A DNA stretch of 64,000 bases, from assembly GCF_014805685.1 (NCBI RefSeq), contig NC_060902.1, forward strand, positions 5,075,286 through 5,139,285, in the 5' to 3' direction. A model generated the notes under the pieces. It did no database searches. It was not told the DNA's origin and worked only from the letters and a program-made list of their open reading frames with translations. The first letter of the stretch is position 1; each line of letters begins with the position of its first letter. Origin of the DNA: Silurus meridionalis. Taxonomy: Eukaryota; Chordata; Actinopteri; Siluriformes; Siluridae. Positions 45,522 to 54,958 of the stretch are shown here, one piece after another. The translations under genes were made by a program, and so were the position numbers.

Positions 45522-46294
45522 CCTCTTTCAGCTTCTCCCATTAGGGGTCGCCAAAGCAGACCGTCTCCATACGACCCTGTCCTCTACATCTGCCTCTTTC
45601 AAACCAACGACCTTGCATAAACCTGCTCCTTGGTCTTCCTCCTTTACTCCATCCTGACGTCTCCATCCTCAGAATTCTCCTACTGATATACCCCATGTCC
45701 CTCCTCTGCACATGTAAAAACCATCTCAATTGTGCCTTCCTCACCTTGTCACCAAAACGTCCTACATGCGCTGTCCCTTTACTAAACTAATTTCTAATCC
45801 TGTCCATCATCGTCACTCCCAACAAAAACCTCAACATCTTCAGCTCTGCTACCTCCAGCTCCACCTCCTGTCTTTTACTCAATGCCACTGTCTCTAAACC
45901 ATACAACATCGCAGGTCTCACCACAGTCCTATAAACCTTCACTCTTGCAGATACTCTTCTATCACAAATCGCTCCTGCTATCACTCTTCTCCACCCACCC
46001 CACCCTGCCTGCACTCTTTTCTTCACTTCTCTAACACACTTTCCATTACTTTGCACTGTTGACCCCAGGTACTTAAACTCATTCTGCTTCACCACCTCTT
46101 CTCCCTGCAACTGCACCACTACACTGACCTCCCTCTCATTCACACACATGTACTCTGTTTTACTCCTACTGACTTTCATTCCCCTTCTCTCCAGTGTGTG
46201 TCTTCACCTCTCTAAGCTCTTTTCAACCTGTTCACTACTTTCACCACAAATCACAATATCATCCGCAGACATAGTCCACGGCGACTCCTATCTA
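45522..46294 (-). mobile_element. 5'-truncated RTE-type LINE with target-site duplication
   Basis: Flanking repeats ACTTTAGTTGCAAAT (45507-45521) and ACTTTTAGTTGCAAAT (46295-46310) bound a 773-bp minus-strand insertion. It ends CCTAATGGGAGAAGCTGAAA, the same end as the SINEs. It contains the C-terminal part of a reverse transcriptase. Truncation at the 5' end and variable target duplications are typical of target-primed reverse transcription. Confidence 0.9.
45541..46285 (-). pseudogene. RTE-like reverse transcriptase, C-terminal fragment
   Basis: Reading 5' to 3' on the minus strand: SADDIVICGESSEQVEKSLE (catalytic A-D-D motif of the RT palm, near 46275-46215), a stop in the following W position, then MKVSRSKTEYM, NEFKYLGSTVQSNG and RPAMLYGLETVALSK. 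The end region, in another frame, reads KAQLRWFLHVQRRDMGYI and GGRPRSRFM. A stop codon and at least one frameshift kill it. The endonuclease and N-terminal RT parts are absent. Confidence 0.85.
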
Positions 46295-46480
46295 ACTTTT
46301 AGTTGCAAATGACAAGCATTATTAGGACACTTTTCTTTGTCAGAACAAAAGTCTACATATTTAAAGCCCAAACAAACAGGTGTGTATGTGAATGTGCATG
46401 TGTACGTGTATGTGTATAAAATACTTTGAAATGCTTTTAAAATGGCTCATCTGATCAGATTTTAAAATAGCCTCCATATT

Positions 46481-46880
46481 TAAGACTGAGTACCAAGGAG
46501 TCGGGACCAGTGATGAAGGTGTACCCTTAATACCTGTTATTCCCAATAAAGAATACGAAAGGCTATTTATCCTATAGTGGAAATGAAACCACAACTCCTT
46601 CACTGGTTCTGGCAGGCACAGGACACAGCTTCTTCATTAGGACTGACAGGCACAGAGGCCACACCTCCTTCAGTGGTCCTTATAAGCACAGAGAAAGGCA
46701 CAGAGGCCACAACTTCTTTAATAAGACTTGCTGGCACAGAGGTCACTGATCCATCACTGGCCCTGACAGTCACAGATGCCATCTACAAACATTCAGACAG
46801 CCACATCTCCTTCTTTGCTATTGACAGCCAGATGCCACACCTCTGTTAGTGGTACTAACAGGCACAGAGACCATACTTTC
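46481..46880 (+). repeat. minisatellite-bearing repeat, array 1 (36-bp unit)
   Basis: A unique-looking leader (46481-46590) precedes about seven degenerate copies of a 36-bp unit, key words GACAGGCACAGAGGCCAC and CTTCACTGGTCC. The same leader, diverged, precedes array 2 at 47917. Open frames through it are a consequence of the unit being a multiple of three. Confidence 0.85.
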
Positions 46881-46974
46881 CTCTCTCAACGTGACTTCGC
46901 TAATCAGATTGTCAACTAAAAAAACTTATTTATATTAATTTTATTCTTTAAATTAGTCCTAGGTAAGTCACTAC

Positions 46975-47112
46975 AACAAAAAAGGAATAAAAAAGCACCA
47001 GGATATGCTGTTACAGTAAACAAATCCATTTTGCATTGGACCATATCAGATCACCACCATCATGGAATGGCCCATCATGTATTATTCTTTAAAAAAGCAT
47101 CTATAAAAAATC
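46975..47112 (+). repeat. repeat pair member 1
   Basis: Near-identical to 52547-52700: GTAAACAAATCCATTTTGCA, GGACCATATCAGATCACCAC and ATTATTCTTTAAAAAAGCAT. The family is unknown. Confidence 0.75.
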
Positions 47113-47916
47113 TTTAACAGTAACCTTGACCTACAGTAAACTTGCTGTATACTGCCGTAGTACACAATACATACATACTGTACTCGATTAAATTCATTTT
47201 AAGGTACAAGTGCTACCACTGTATAACTGACATTTATAAACAGGCTGCTTGTAATTTACTGACAATCTGTAAATGGTTCACTATTTGGCAATTTTAGACA
47301 GTGAAGTCTTTAGGCATGCTGCCAAAGAAAAATCTTCAAAAGTTTCTGTAACTGTGCAGAATGTCATAACAGAAGTGATGGCCCACTTCTTCTACACGTG
47401 AATTTTACACAGCTATGGCTCAGCTTGAAGCCTTGTGGTGTTCTATTGCTACTCATCTTGACTTAGCTATCTTTATTCTACTCAGCCATCAGCTTAGATC
47501 TTGGTTTCTATTAGGTCTGTCTGTCTTGAGGAAGCTTATTGCAAGCCCTTAAAGTTCTGTAGATTATGAGAACATGATGGTAAATAAGGTACCATAACAG
47601 AGTGGTTGTCTCTGCTGTGTTTGAGCTCAGCAGTCGCTGATGAGATGTGGATTTTTTTCAACTGTGTCGACTGGGTTGATGAAGCATTTAAAAGGGAGAC
47701 ATTCATAACAAATAAGCAGAAAATGACAACCTGTTGTGAAGCTGCTGCACAAATCATTGAATTGCATGAACTTGAACTCATTGCAAGGTCCCTAAATAGT
47801 AATGGGCATCTATCCAGCACAGCATGTTTTTTATGAAGGATATATTTTTTAGAAATCAGTGTTTTGAGTCTGTATTGTTTAGAAATGTTTCATTTGAATA
47901 TAGAGTAGACTGAGAC
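47113..47916. other. intron, nothing recognised
   Basis: Short overlapping open frames at 47536-47836 on both strands show no family. Confidence 0.45.
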
Positions 47917-48530
47917 TGAGGATTAAGAAGTCCGGACTACTGCAGAAGGTGTAGCATCTGTATATGTTACTCCCAGTAAAGTATACAGAAAGGGCATTTA
48001 TCCTTTACTGGTCGAGAGAGAGAAAAAACACCTCTTTTAATGTTTCTGACAGGCATAGAGGCCACACCTTCTTTGTTGGTCCTGACAGACACAAGCGACA
48101 CTTCCGTCACTGGTTCTAAAAGAGGCAAAGAGGCCACACTTCCTTTACTGGTCCTGACAGGCACAAAGGCCACACTTCTTTTACTGGTCCTGAGAGGCAA
48201 AGAGGCCAGAACCCCTTCAATGGTCATAACAGGCACTGACAGGCACTGGTCCTGACAGGCAAGGAGGCGAGAACCCCTTCACTGGTCCTGACAGGCACAG
48301 AGGCCACACTTTCGTCACTGGTCCTGACAGGCACAGAGACCACACCTCTTTCACTGCTGCTAACAGGCACAAAGGCAACACTTTCGTCACTGGTCCTGAC
48401 AGGCACAGAGACCACACCTCCTTCACTGGTGCTAACAGGCACTAAGGTTGCTCCTACTATTCTGGTCCTTACAGGCACAGAGACCACACTTCCTTCACTA
48501 ATCCAAACAGGCACAAATGCAACAATTTAT
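47917..48530 (+). repeat. minisatellite-bearing repeat, array 2 (36-bp unit)
   Basis: The leader 47917-48030 matches that of array 1 (GAAGGTGTA, CCCAGTAAAGTATAC, GGGCATTTATCC). About 13 units of the CTGGTCCTGACAGGCACAG type follow at 48040-48520, with several units near-identical around 48240-48430. A 96-codon minus-strand frame with 12-residue periodicity arises from the array. Confidence 0.9.
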
Positions 48531-48636
48531 TTTTTTACTAATATACACATAGGTTATGCTTCTATTACTGGAGCACAATTAATATGGCGGAGGATAGAGG
48601 ACAAGCTACGACATACAGCACAGAAAATAAAAACGA

Positions 48637-48665
48637 GTGTGTGTGTGCGTATGTGTGTGTGTGTT
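48637..48665. repeat. (GT)n microsatellite, interrupted
   Basis: GTGTGTGTGC then ATGTGTGTGTGTGTTGTGTG. Confidence 0.9.
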
Positions 48666-50181
48666 GTGTGCACTAGAACAAGCTGTGAATAAAGCTGAAA
48701 ACAAGATCACAGTGTACCTCTTCTATGTTTCTTCCTCTTACCAGCAAGCGTTGACTGACTTACTTCTAAGGACCTGTGAAAATATTTTGCTCAGGAATAT
48801 CAAACATCATAGTGCTACAGTTGTTATAAATCAAAGCTGGTTTCAACACATAAGTATAGAAAAGAGAGGAAAGGAATTTAACAAAAACTCCGAGATCAGG
48901 AACAAGACTTAGGGCCGTTGTCATTGTCATTACTTAAAGTAATGCACAATAATCTGAAGGGGGCCTACATAAAGCACAATGTCACAGCGCAACCTTTTAT
49001 TATTGTCTGCAGAGCACACTGCTGTTCATACATAATTATACCAATCATTTCGGCACACTAAGCTTGAATGTAAGGTTGACTTTGAAGTCAGGTAATATAA
49101 CAAGTTTCTCACCTCCAATAAAATGTTTGTATATTTTAAAGGTTTTAGAATTGCTCTGTTTAATAAGATGTTAAAGCCAATTCAAGCATTGCGAGAAAAC
49201 CTTCTGAAATCTTGTTTCCATACAGTATGGGGTTCTTAGCTAATTGCAGTCTGACCAAACCAAAGCTATACAGTAATAAAGAGTACATAGTAATAGTAGT
49301 AGTAGAAGATGTAGCATGTAGTAGTAGCAGTAGTAGTACTAATAGTAGTAATCCATAGTAAATGGTAATGCCCTTTTAAGGGAGTCAAGTCCTTGAGTTA
49401 CTCTGATCCCACTATTTGTAATGTTTTTGTTTGAAAGTTCTTTGTAAATTGAGTTTTTTAAGGCTAATCTAAATAACTAAAAATAAAAATCCCAAGGTGT
49501 TTGTCATGTGTGGTGCTTTACCTTAGCATTGCTTTATTTTACTTTGCTTATCAGATTAATGGTTTATGACTTGTTATCAATCTGTAAGTTAATCGTAGCC
49601 CTAGCATTTGTGTACATCTTTACACAATATTTATCAGCTGTGACAGTTTGTGAATGGTAATGTTTGCGGCAGCAGGTGGGAGTAGACACAAATATCGCAA
49701 GAGAGAGCAGGACACAAACGTTGTGTGAGCTGGCGATAATGGTCCCAAATTCAGTGGGATTGAGAAAACAGTTCCGCACAAGGCTCTACACCAATCCCCA
49801 ATCCTATTCCACACACTTCCAACATTTTTTTCTAGTCTTTGAAAAGCAGGCTCTGTTGGAACTGCGCAAAACCCAAATTTTCTCCAATTAGAGGCAAACT
49901 TAGATTGTGAATGCAGAAAAAAAACTCTAAACAACACCAAACATGCCCTATGAGTACTAGTAACTGTTAACAAAGTCAAGCACCTAATTATCACCGTGCT
50001 ACTACAGTGTAAACAGCACCAGATCAACACAATACAGAAACCATTCTTTACTCATCAAAAGTCCTAAGGAAGAATTCACTTCTACCATGTGTTTATATTT
50101 CTGTTTAGTTCAGTCCCACACCAAAATTGACCACATCAGCTACAATCCATCTGAATAGAAGTATGCAACATCAAATCTCAC
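48666..50181. other. intron adjoining a dock3 exon
   Basis: TAG-rich trinucleotide simplicity at 49285-49355. The 136-codon minus-strand open frame at 49620-50030 is the longest in the window, but has no recognisable domain and lies in the intron just downstream of the exon at 50182. Confidence 0.5.
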
Positions 50182-50278
50182 CACATAGAGCTGCTTCCAG
50201 AGTACAACCCATTCCTGTAAAGTGGAGGTGACTTCGGTTACGATGGGATCTTCAAGAGGCACCACTGTCTCATACTGC
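50182..50278 (-). CDS. dock3: dock3 coding exon (linker after SH3)
   Basis: This is a 97-nt exon on the minus strand. AG (50280-50279) precedes it and GTGAG (from 50181) follows. Its first base completes the Gly codon left open by the exon at 53308-53363. It then encodes 32 residues, starting QYETVVPLEDPIVTEV and ending LWKQLYV, and finishes in phase 0. The segment matches the DOCK3 N-terminal region between the SH3 and the helical DOCK N-terminal domain, which takes part in ELMO binding and autoinhibition. Compared with the human protein as I recall it, a Ser is replaced by Pro in the LEDSIV stretch and two residues differ in QEWAS; these are conservative for a fish orthologue. The intron to the upstream exon is 3,029 bp and the next intron is 37.4 kb. 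Confidence 0.95.
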
Positions 50279-51055
50279 CTGCACACAAAAACACAAAGAC
50301 TGCAAGGTTAGAACAGAGTACATGAAAGTCTTAGGTCATGACATGTCTTATTTACCATGTAGTGCACTAATTAGGTGTCTAATACAATCTAGCATGGTTT
50401 TACTTAGCATATTTGAATGCATTGAAAAGGTGTGTTACTTCAGTGCCTTGTGATGGTACTACAAGCCCACGATTACAAAGGCTTTCAATTTCAGACAGAA
50501 CTCAAGAAACATCATCGAACGATGCCTAGTATTTGTTCTTGTAAGTTTTATTTGTCAAAGCAGTCATTAACTGTAAGGAATGTAACAAAATGTCCTTCCA
50601 TGGCTCCTTTTTTGTTCCCGTGCCTTGTCTTTCCCCCACTGTCTCTTTTGTTCTGTCTTGCCATTTATCTCTCCATCCCATTTTCTCTCCATCAGCCCTG
50701 TCATGTCCTTCCTTTATCATTTTTTGTATTGTGCTATGCAAATGTATCTTACCAAGCCCACTTTTCATTTTTATGAACATGTGTGACTTTTTACTCAAAA
50801 GAAATAGTATAAAATGACTGTAAAGGCAGAGATCTAGTTAATAGGGTGAAGAGATGTATGTAATAAAGCAATAATATACAGTACAAACAGATGTGTATGG
50901 CTAATTTATGATGCATTCAGGCAGTTTGTAAGCGAATGCATAATTACCCCAAACATATTCTTGAGATGCAGGTGCAAGTTTCAATGTAGAAATGCACTTG
51001 TTTTGACTATGTCTGAAATGTATGCTTTGTTCTGGGATTTTAACTGTTAGAAAGT
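50279..51055. other. intron, nothing recognised
   Basis: Pyrimidine-rich patch at about 50600-50740. Confidence 0.45.
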
Positions 51056-51300
51056 TGGAGGCAAAGTTGGAGCCTTTGTGAATAAAGTGACCTCCTGAAG
51101 GTATGATTTGCATGAACTAAAGTAGATCTTGAGTGGCCTGCTCTAAAGCTTTGACCTCAACCCTACAACTGCAGCCCAGGCCTCCTCACTCTATATCAGT
51201 ATCTGAGTATACTAATGCCCTTTTTGGTGAATGAGCACAAATCTCCACAACCACACTGGAAAATCTAGTAAAACATCTAAATTAGGTATCTATATAATGT
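51056..51300 (+). mobile_element. Tc1-like MITE family C fragment
   Basis: GATCTTGAGTGGCCTGCTCT, AAGCTTTGACCTCAACCC, ACTAATGCCCTTTTTGGTGA and AATGAGCACAAATCTCCACA follow the family order. Confidence 0.65.
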
Positions 51301-51779
51301 TAAAACTAAGAAAATGTACCATTTTAAAGAAAAAGTAAGGCCATTTGGCTACAACACAAGGATAGAAAAGTAGATATTACTAAAACGAAAAGTGTATTGG
51401 TGCCTATGAAATAGTCTGGAAAATCTGGAAAAGTATCATCAAGGCTGAAAGGTATGAAATGCTTCCATCCAGATATGTTTTTCAGCGAAAGCCAAGACAA
51501 ATAAAAAAATAGAGACTGGGTGCCGAACTGGCCTGCTTGCAGTCTTTTCACCAATTGAAAACATTTGGAGCATCATGAAATGAAAAACATGACAAAAACC
51601 ACCTAAAAATTGCTAATAAAAAAGAAAACAACTTAAAAAGTCATCAAACTACTGTGAATTGCTAAAAAAAAAAAACTGTGACAACCTTGGTATAAGAAAT
51701 TAACCAATATACCTGAAAAGTATTTTGCCCTAAGAGTAACATATTGATGTTAGTGCAATAGTGCTGCTAGAACAGAATT

Positions 51780-51841
<62 letters not shown>

Positions 51842-52480
51842 TGTTTGTTCATTCGTTCGTTCTTTCGTGCAACTGATTATTTTCTGAGTAAGCAATTGTT
51901 AAGAAACGATAAATAGCTAAATGGTACTAATTTACTATATTTCAAACAAAATACAAAATTTACATCTCGGATACGGGAGTCAGACTCAATACACCACCTC
52001 AGACTTAGTGTAACTCTGACTCAATGCACGTCAGCTTAAATACACAGCCTCAAACTCAACACAAACCTTAAAATCTCATTAAATTCAAAGATCCAATAAA
52101 CAACTTCAGATTTACTGAATATCAGACTGAATACAAAAAGGCAGACTTGGGCAACTTTTTTTATTGTGGCGGAAACTGACTTCCATATTAATCCTCTTCT
52201 TTTCCCTCGCTGTTTTTAATTTTTTTCATTCTGCAGCATATCCTGTGTTCACCTGTTCAGAGCTCTCCAGAGTTTAGCAGGTGGTGCATCAGTAATAACT
52301 GTCCATAGGGAAATACAATGCTCCATGTGCAGTTAAATGGACTAAATGAACCATTGAGGCAAATCATTTGCCTCGATGATTTTTTTGTATTCAAATTACT
52401 CGAGTTACTCAAGGAATCATTTTAGCCCTGATATACAGCATACATAAAAAGGAATAGATATAAATATACAGTATATAATA

Positions 52481-52482
<2 letters not shown>
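51301..52482. other. intron with (GT)n array
   Basis: A (GT)n microsatellite of about 30 units lies at 51779-51843. At 51965-52145 degenerate words such as CAGACTCAATAC recur loosely. No exon. Confidence 0.6.

Positions 52483-52550
<68 letters not shown>
52483..52550. repeat. (AT)n microsatellite
   Basis: About 33 AT units. Confidence 0.97.
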
Positions 52551-52553
<3 letters not shown>

Positions 52554-52697
52554 GAATAAAAAAAACCCTCAGGATGTGCTGTTACAGTATACAGTAAACA
52601 AATCCATTTTGCAATGGACCATATCAGATCACCACCATCATAGAATATTTTCCTATCTTAGAATAGCCCATCATGCATTATTCTTTAAAAAGCATCA
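52551..52697 (+). repeat. repeat pair member 2
   Basis: Matches 46975-47112 over its length, with a small insertion (TATTTTCCTATCTTAGAAT) near 52645. Confidence 0.75.
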
Positions 52698-53186
52698 ACT
52701 GTATCTCACAAAAGTGAGTATACCCCTCACATTTTAGCAACCATTTTAGTATATCTTCTCAAGCAGTATAGATCTCTAAAAATAACTCAACATACAGCCA
52801 TTATTGTCAAAATAGCGGGCAACAAAAGTGAGTACACCCTAAGTGATAACAGCTGTATGCCATATAACCATGCAAAGCCACATGTCCTATTCATCATGTT
52901 CATGTTTTTGTCTGCTTGGCAGGACCATACAAATTTGTGTTTCTTGAATTAGAGTAGTTAAAATTTGGTGCTTTGAGTCCAATTCTCTCATACTGACCAC
53001 TGGATGTCCAACATGCACCTCATGGCAAAGAACTCTGAGGAATTGCAATTTAGAATTGTTGCTCTCTACAAAGATGGCTTAGGGTATAAGAAGATCTGTA
53101 ACACCCTGAAACTGAGTTACAGTACAGTGATCAGGGTCATGCAGAGGGTCTGCTTGAAAGTAAAACAAGAGTACAAACAGAGTTAA
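52698..53186 (+). mobile_element. Tc1-like transposon, 3'-truncated
   Basis: The left end has CTGTATCTCACAAAAGTGAG and an internal direct repeat GGCAACAAAAGTGAGTACAC near 52820, the paired sites bound by Tc1 transposases. A transposase start (53034) encodes MAKNSEELQFRIVALYKDG then GYKKICNTLKLSYSTVIRV, the first helix-turn-helix. The frame then diverges and ends by 53186; no catalytic domain or right terminus is present. It ends about 120 bp from the dock3 exon at 53308. Confidence 0.85.
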
Positions 53187-53307
53187 CGTAAAAGAAGAAA
53201 AGCTATAAAAAGAATGGTCCAACATTACTTTCAACTAAGTGATATCTGCTCTGTCATGCTATTATAATTTCCCAGTCACTATTCAATGTCAGCAGAAAGG
53301 TACTTAC

Positions 53308-53363
53308 CCTGGGTTGGTGACGAAAGCTTTTCGCAGATACACATAGCTGGCTGGGAAGAGCCC
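53308..53363 (-). CDS. dock3: dock3 coding exon (end of SH3 domain)
   Basis: This is a 56-nt internal exon, read on the minus strand. The acceptor is a long T tract ending in ACAG (53367-53364). The donor is GTAAGTA, starting at 53307. It translates as GLFPASYVYLRKAFVTNP plus two bases of a Gly codon completed by the next exon. The G-x-FP-x-x-YV pattern is the last strand of an SH3 domain. In DOCK-A/B proteins this N-terminal SH3 binds the proline-rich tail of ELMO and helps keep the GEF autoinhibited. The sequence is closest to the DOCK3 segment I remember (GIFPANYIHLKKAIVSNRG); DOCK4 and DOCK1 differ more. It starts in phase 0, so the upstream exon should end on a codon boundary. I could not find that exon between 53364 and 64000, so it probably lies outside the window. 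Confidence 0.93.
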
Positions 53364-53490
53364 CTGTAAAAAAAAAAAAAACAATAATAAAAAAGATTGA
53401 TGGTAAATCTCACCATTATTACATAAAATGCCAATTCTTGATGAATTAAAAATATTTTTTTATCTTTTAACACACAAATTTAGAATATTA

Positions 53491-53917
53491 CACTATATGG
53501 AAAAAACTGTGTGCCCCCCCCTATTATTAATCATATCATTCCAAAACCATTGCGATCAACCTTTGCCTTTATTGTAAACTCACCCTGCTGGGAACGATTT
53601 TGGAATGTGACTATGGGGATTTGCTCCTATCCAGCTACTAATGCTCAAGAGGTTTGGGGTTGATGTCCAAAAGAAAGACCTGATGAAGTTGGTATGCAGG
53701 CCACTCCCTTCCACAGCAACCTTACCAAACCGTGTCCGTATGGGTCTTACTTTTAAGGCAGAGGTATTACCATTCTGTAAAGGGTTTGGGCAAGGTCACT
53801 TAGTTCCAGTGAAAGGAAATCTTGTGTGTTTCTAATTTTGAGGTAACAGTTTAGAAACAAATTTCATATGAGTGTCATGGCCAAGTGTGTATATACTGTG
53901 CTTTTGGCCATATAGTG
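53491..53917. mobile_element. Tc1/mariner-type MITE family C, complete ends
   Basis: It starts CACTATATGGAAAAAACTGT and ends, reverse-complemented, CACTATATGGCCAAAAGCAC, flanked by TA at 53489-53490 and 53918-53919. Length 427 bp. The open frame at 53641-53835 is not a transposase. Confidence 0.88.
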
Positions 53918-54078
53918 TATATTGATTTACTGTTTAGTACACACTTAACAGTAAACCAATATACACGAAATGGTATGAGTGAGGGGGGAAACTTCAGGAA
54001 ACTGTAAATATCGTCCCACTCTCCATATGTCATATGTTCATGCTTTCTAAATGAACAACTTTTTGTTCTGAGTTTAGG

Positions 54079-54958
54079 CAGAGGTAGAAAGAGTATTAAA
54101 ATAATCTATTAAAAAAAAATATATACTATTAATTGTATGTTATTTTGCTTAAGTATAAGTAAAATTGTTGATCAAAAAAGTTACAAGATAAAAGTAAATG
54201 TTAGCTATTAAAAATGTTCAAAAGTGGGGTTTTATGAGATATTTATTTCTAGAGTATGGGATTACCTGTAATAATATGATGATAATACACTGCTGAGCAA
54301 TGGGACAGCCACAGTAACAGTAACAAAAAGCATAGTTTGTCTTCCTAAAAGAAGTCACACTTGTTGCTTTATTGTTGTCCTTGTGCTCAGCAGTGTATCG
54401 CTCTGGTTCTGTACCTGCACTGCACTCTGCTCCTAAAATTGCAAGAGCGATTACGGGTAACACAAAAGAAGTGAACTATCACTCTTATTATTCACTCAGT
54501 TATAAATTTTGATGTGATTATGTATGTCCTTCAGTCATGTCCTTATTAATATTCAAACAGGTGGTCATTTTAATAGGACATCTTTAGCATTAGCATAATT
54601 GATTTCTAGTTATCAGCAGGTTGCTAGTGCCAACAATGTCATGACCAATGTCAGGGATAAGGGATAAATGCACACCGTTCACCTTGACTGTTGATTTCTG
54701 TAAAGTTGCTTTGAGACAATGTCTGTTGTGAAAAGCGCTATACAAATAAATTTGACGACTTGACAATGTCTTTTTGAGTAATTTGAGCAAAGCGGCATTA
54801 CATTTTTGATTTACAATTGACTTAGTAGCAGATGGGATTTAAAATGTAGTGAAGTACAACACTTCAAACAAAACATACTTAATAAAAAGTAGAAATGCAC
54901 TAAAACCTGACTAAATACAGCAATCTGTGTGAACGTAATTCATTACTATCCAGATCTG
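54079..54958. mobile_element. hAT-like repeat with nested family A fragment
   Basis: The left end is CAGAGGTAGAAAGAGTATTA. The right end, reverse-complemented, is CAGATCTGGATAGTAATGAA. It resembles the 28983-29747 element. No 8-bp duplication is convincing. A family A 3' end (54655-54775) lies inside and inserted later. Confidence 0.6.
54655..54775 (+). repeat. Family A dispersed repeat, 3' end only
   Basis: It contains GCACACCGTTCACCTTGACT, TTGCTTTGAGACAATGTCTG and GCGCTATACAAATAAATTTG with a short GACTT tail; a 5'-truncated retroposed copy. Confidence 0.8.

Noticed and set aside
48224..48514. 96-codon frame with 12-residue repeats
   Set aside because: It follows from the 36-bp minisatellite; several frames are open at once and there is no splice or start context.
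49620..50030. 136-codon minus-strand frame near a dock3 exon
   Set aside because: No recognisable domain, wrong place for the dock3 protein (the flanking exons already join in frame).
53641..53835. 64-codon frame in the family C MITE
   Set aside because: Non-autonomous element; no similarity to a transposase that I can see.
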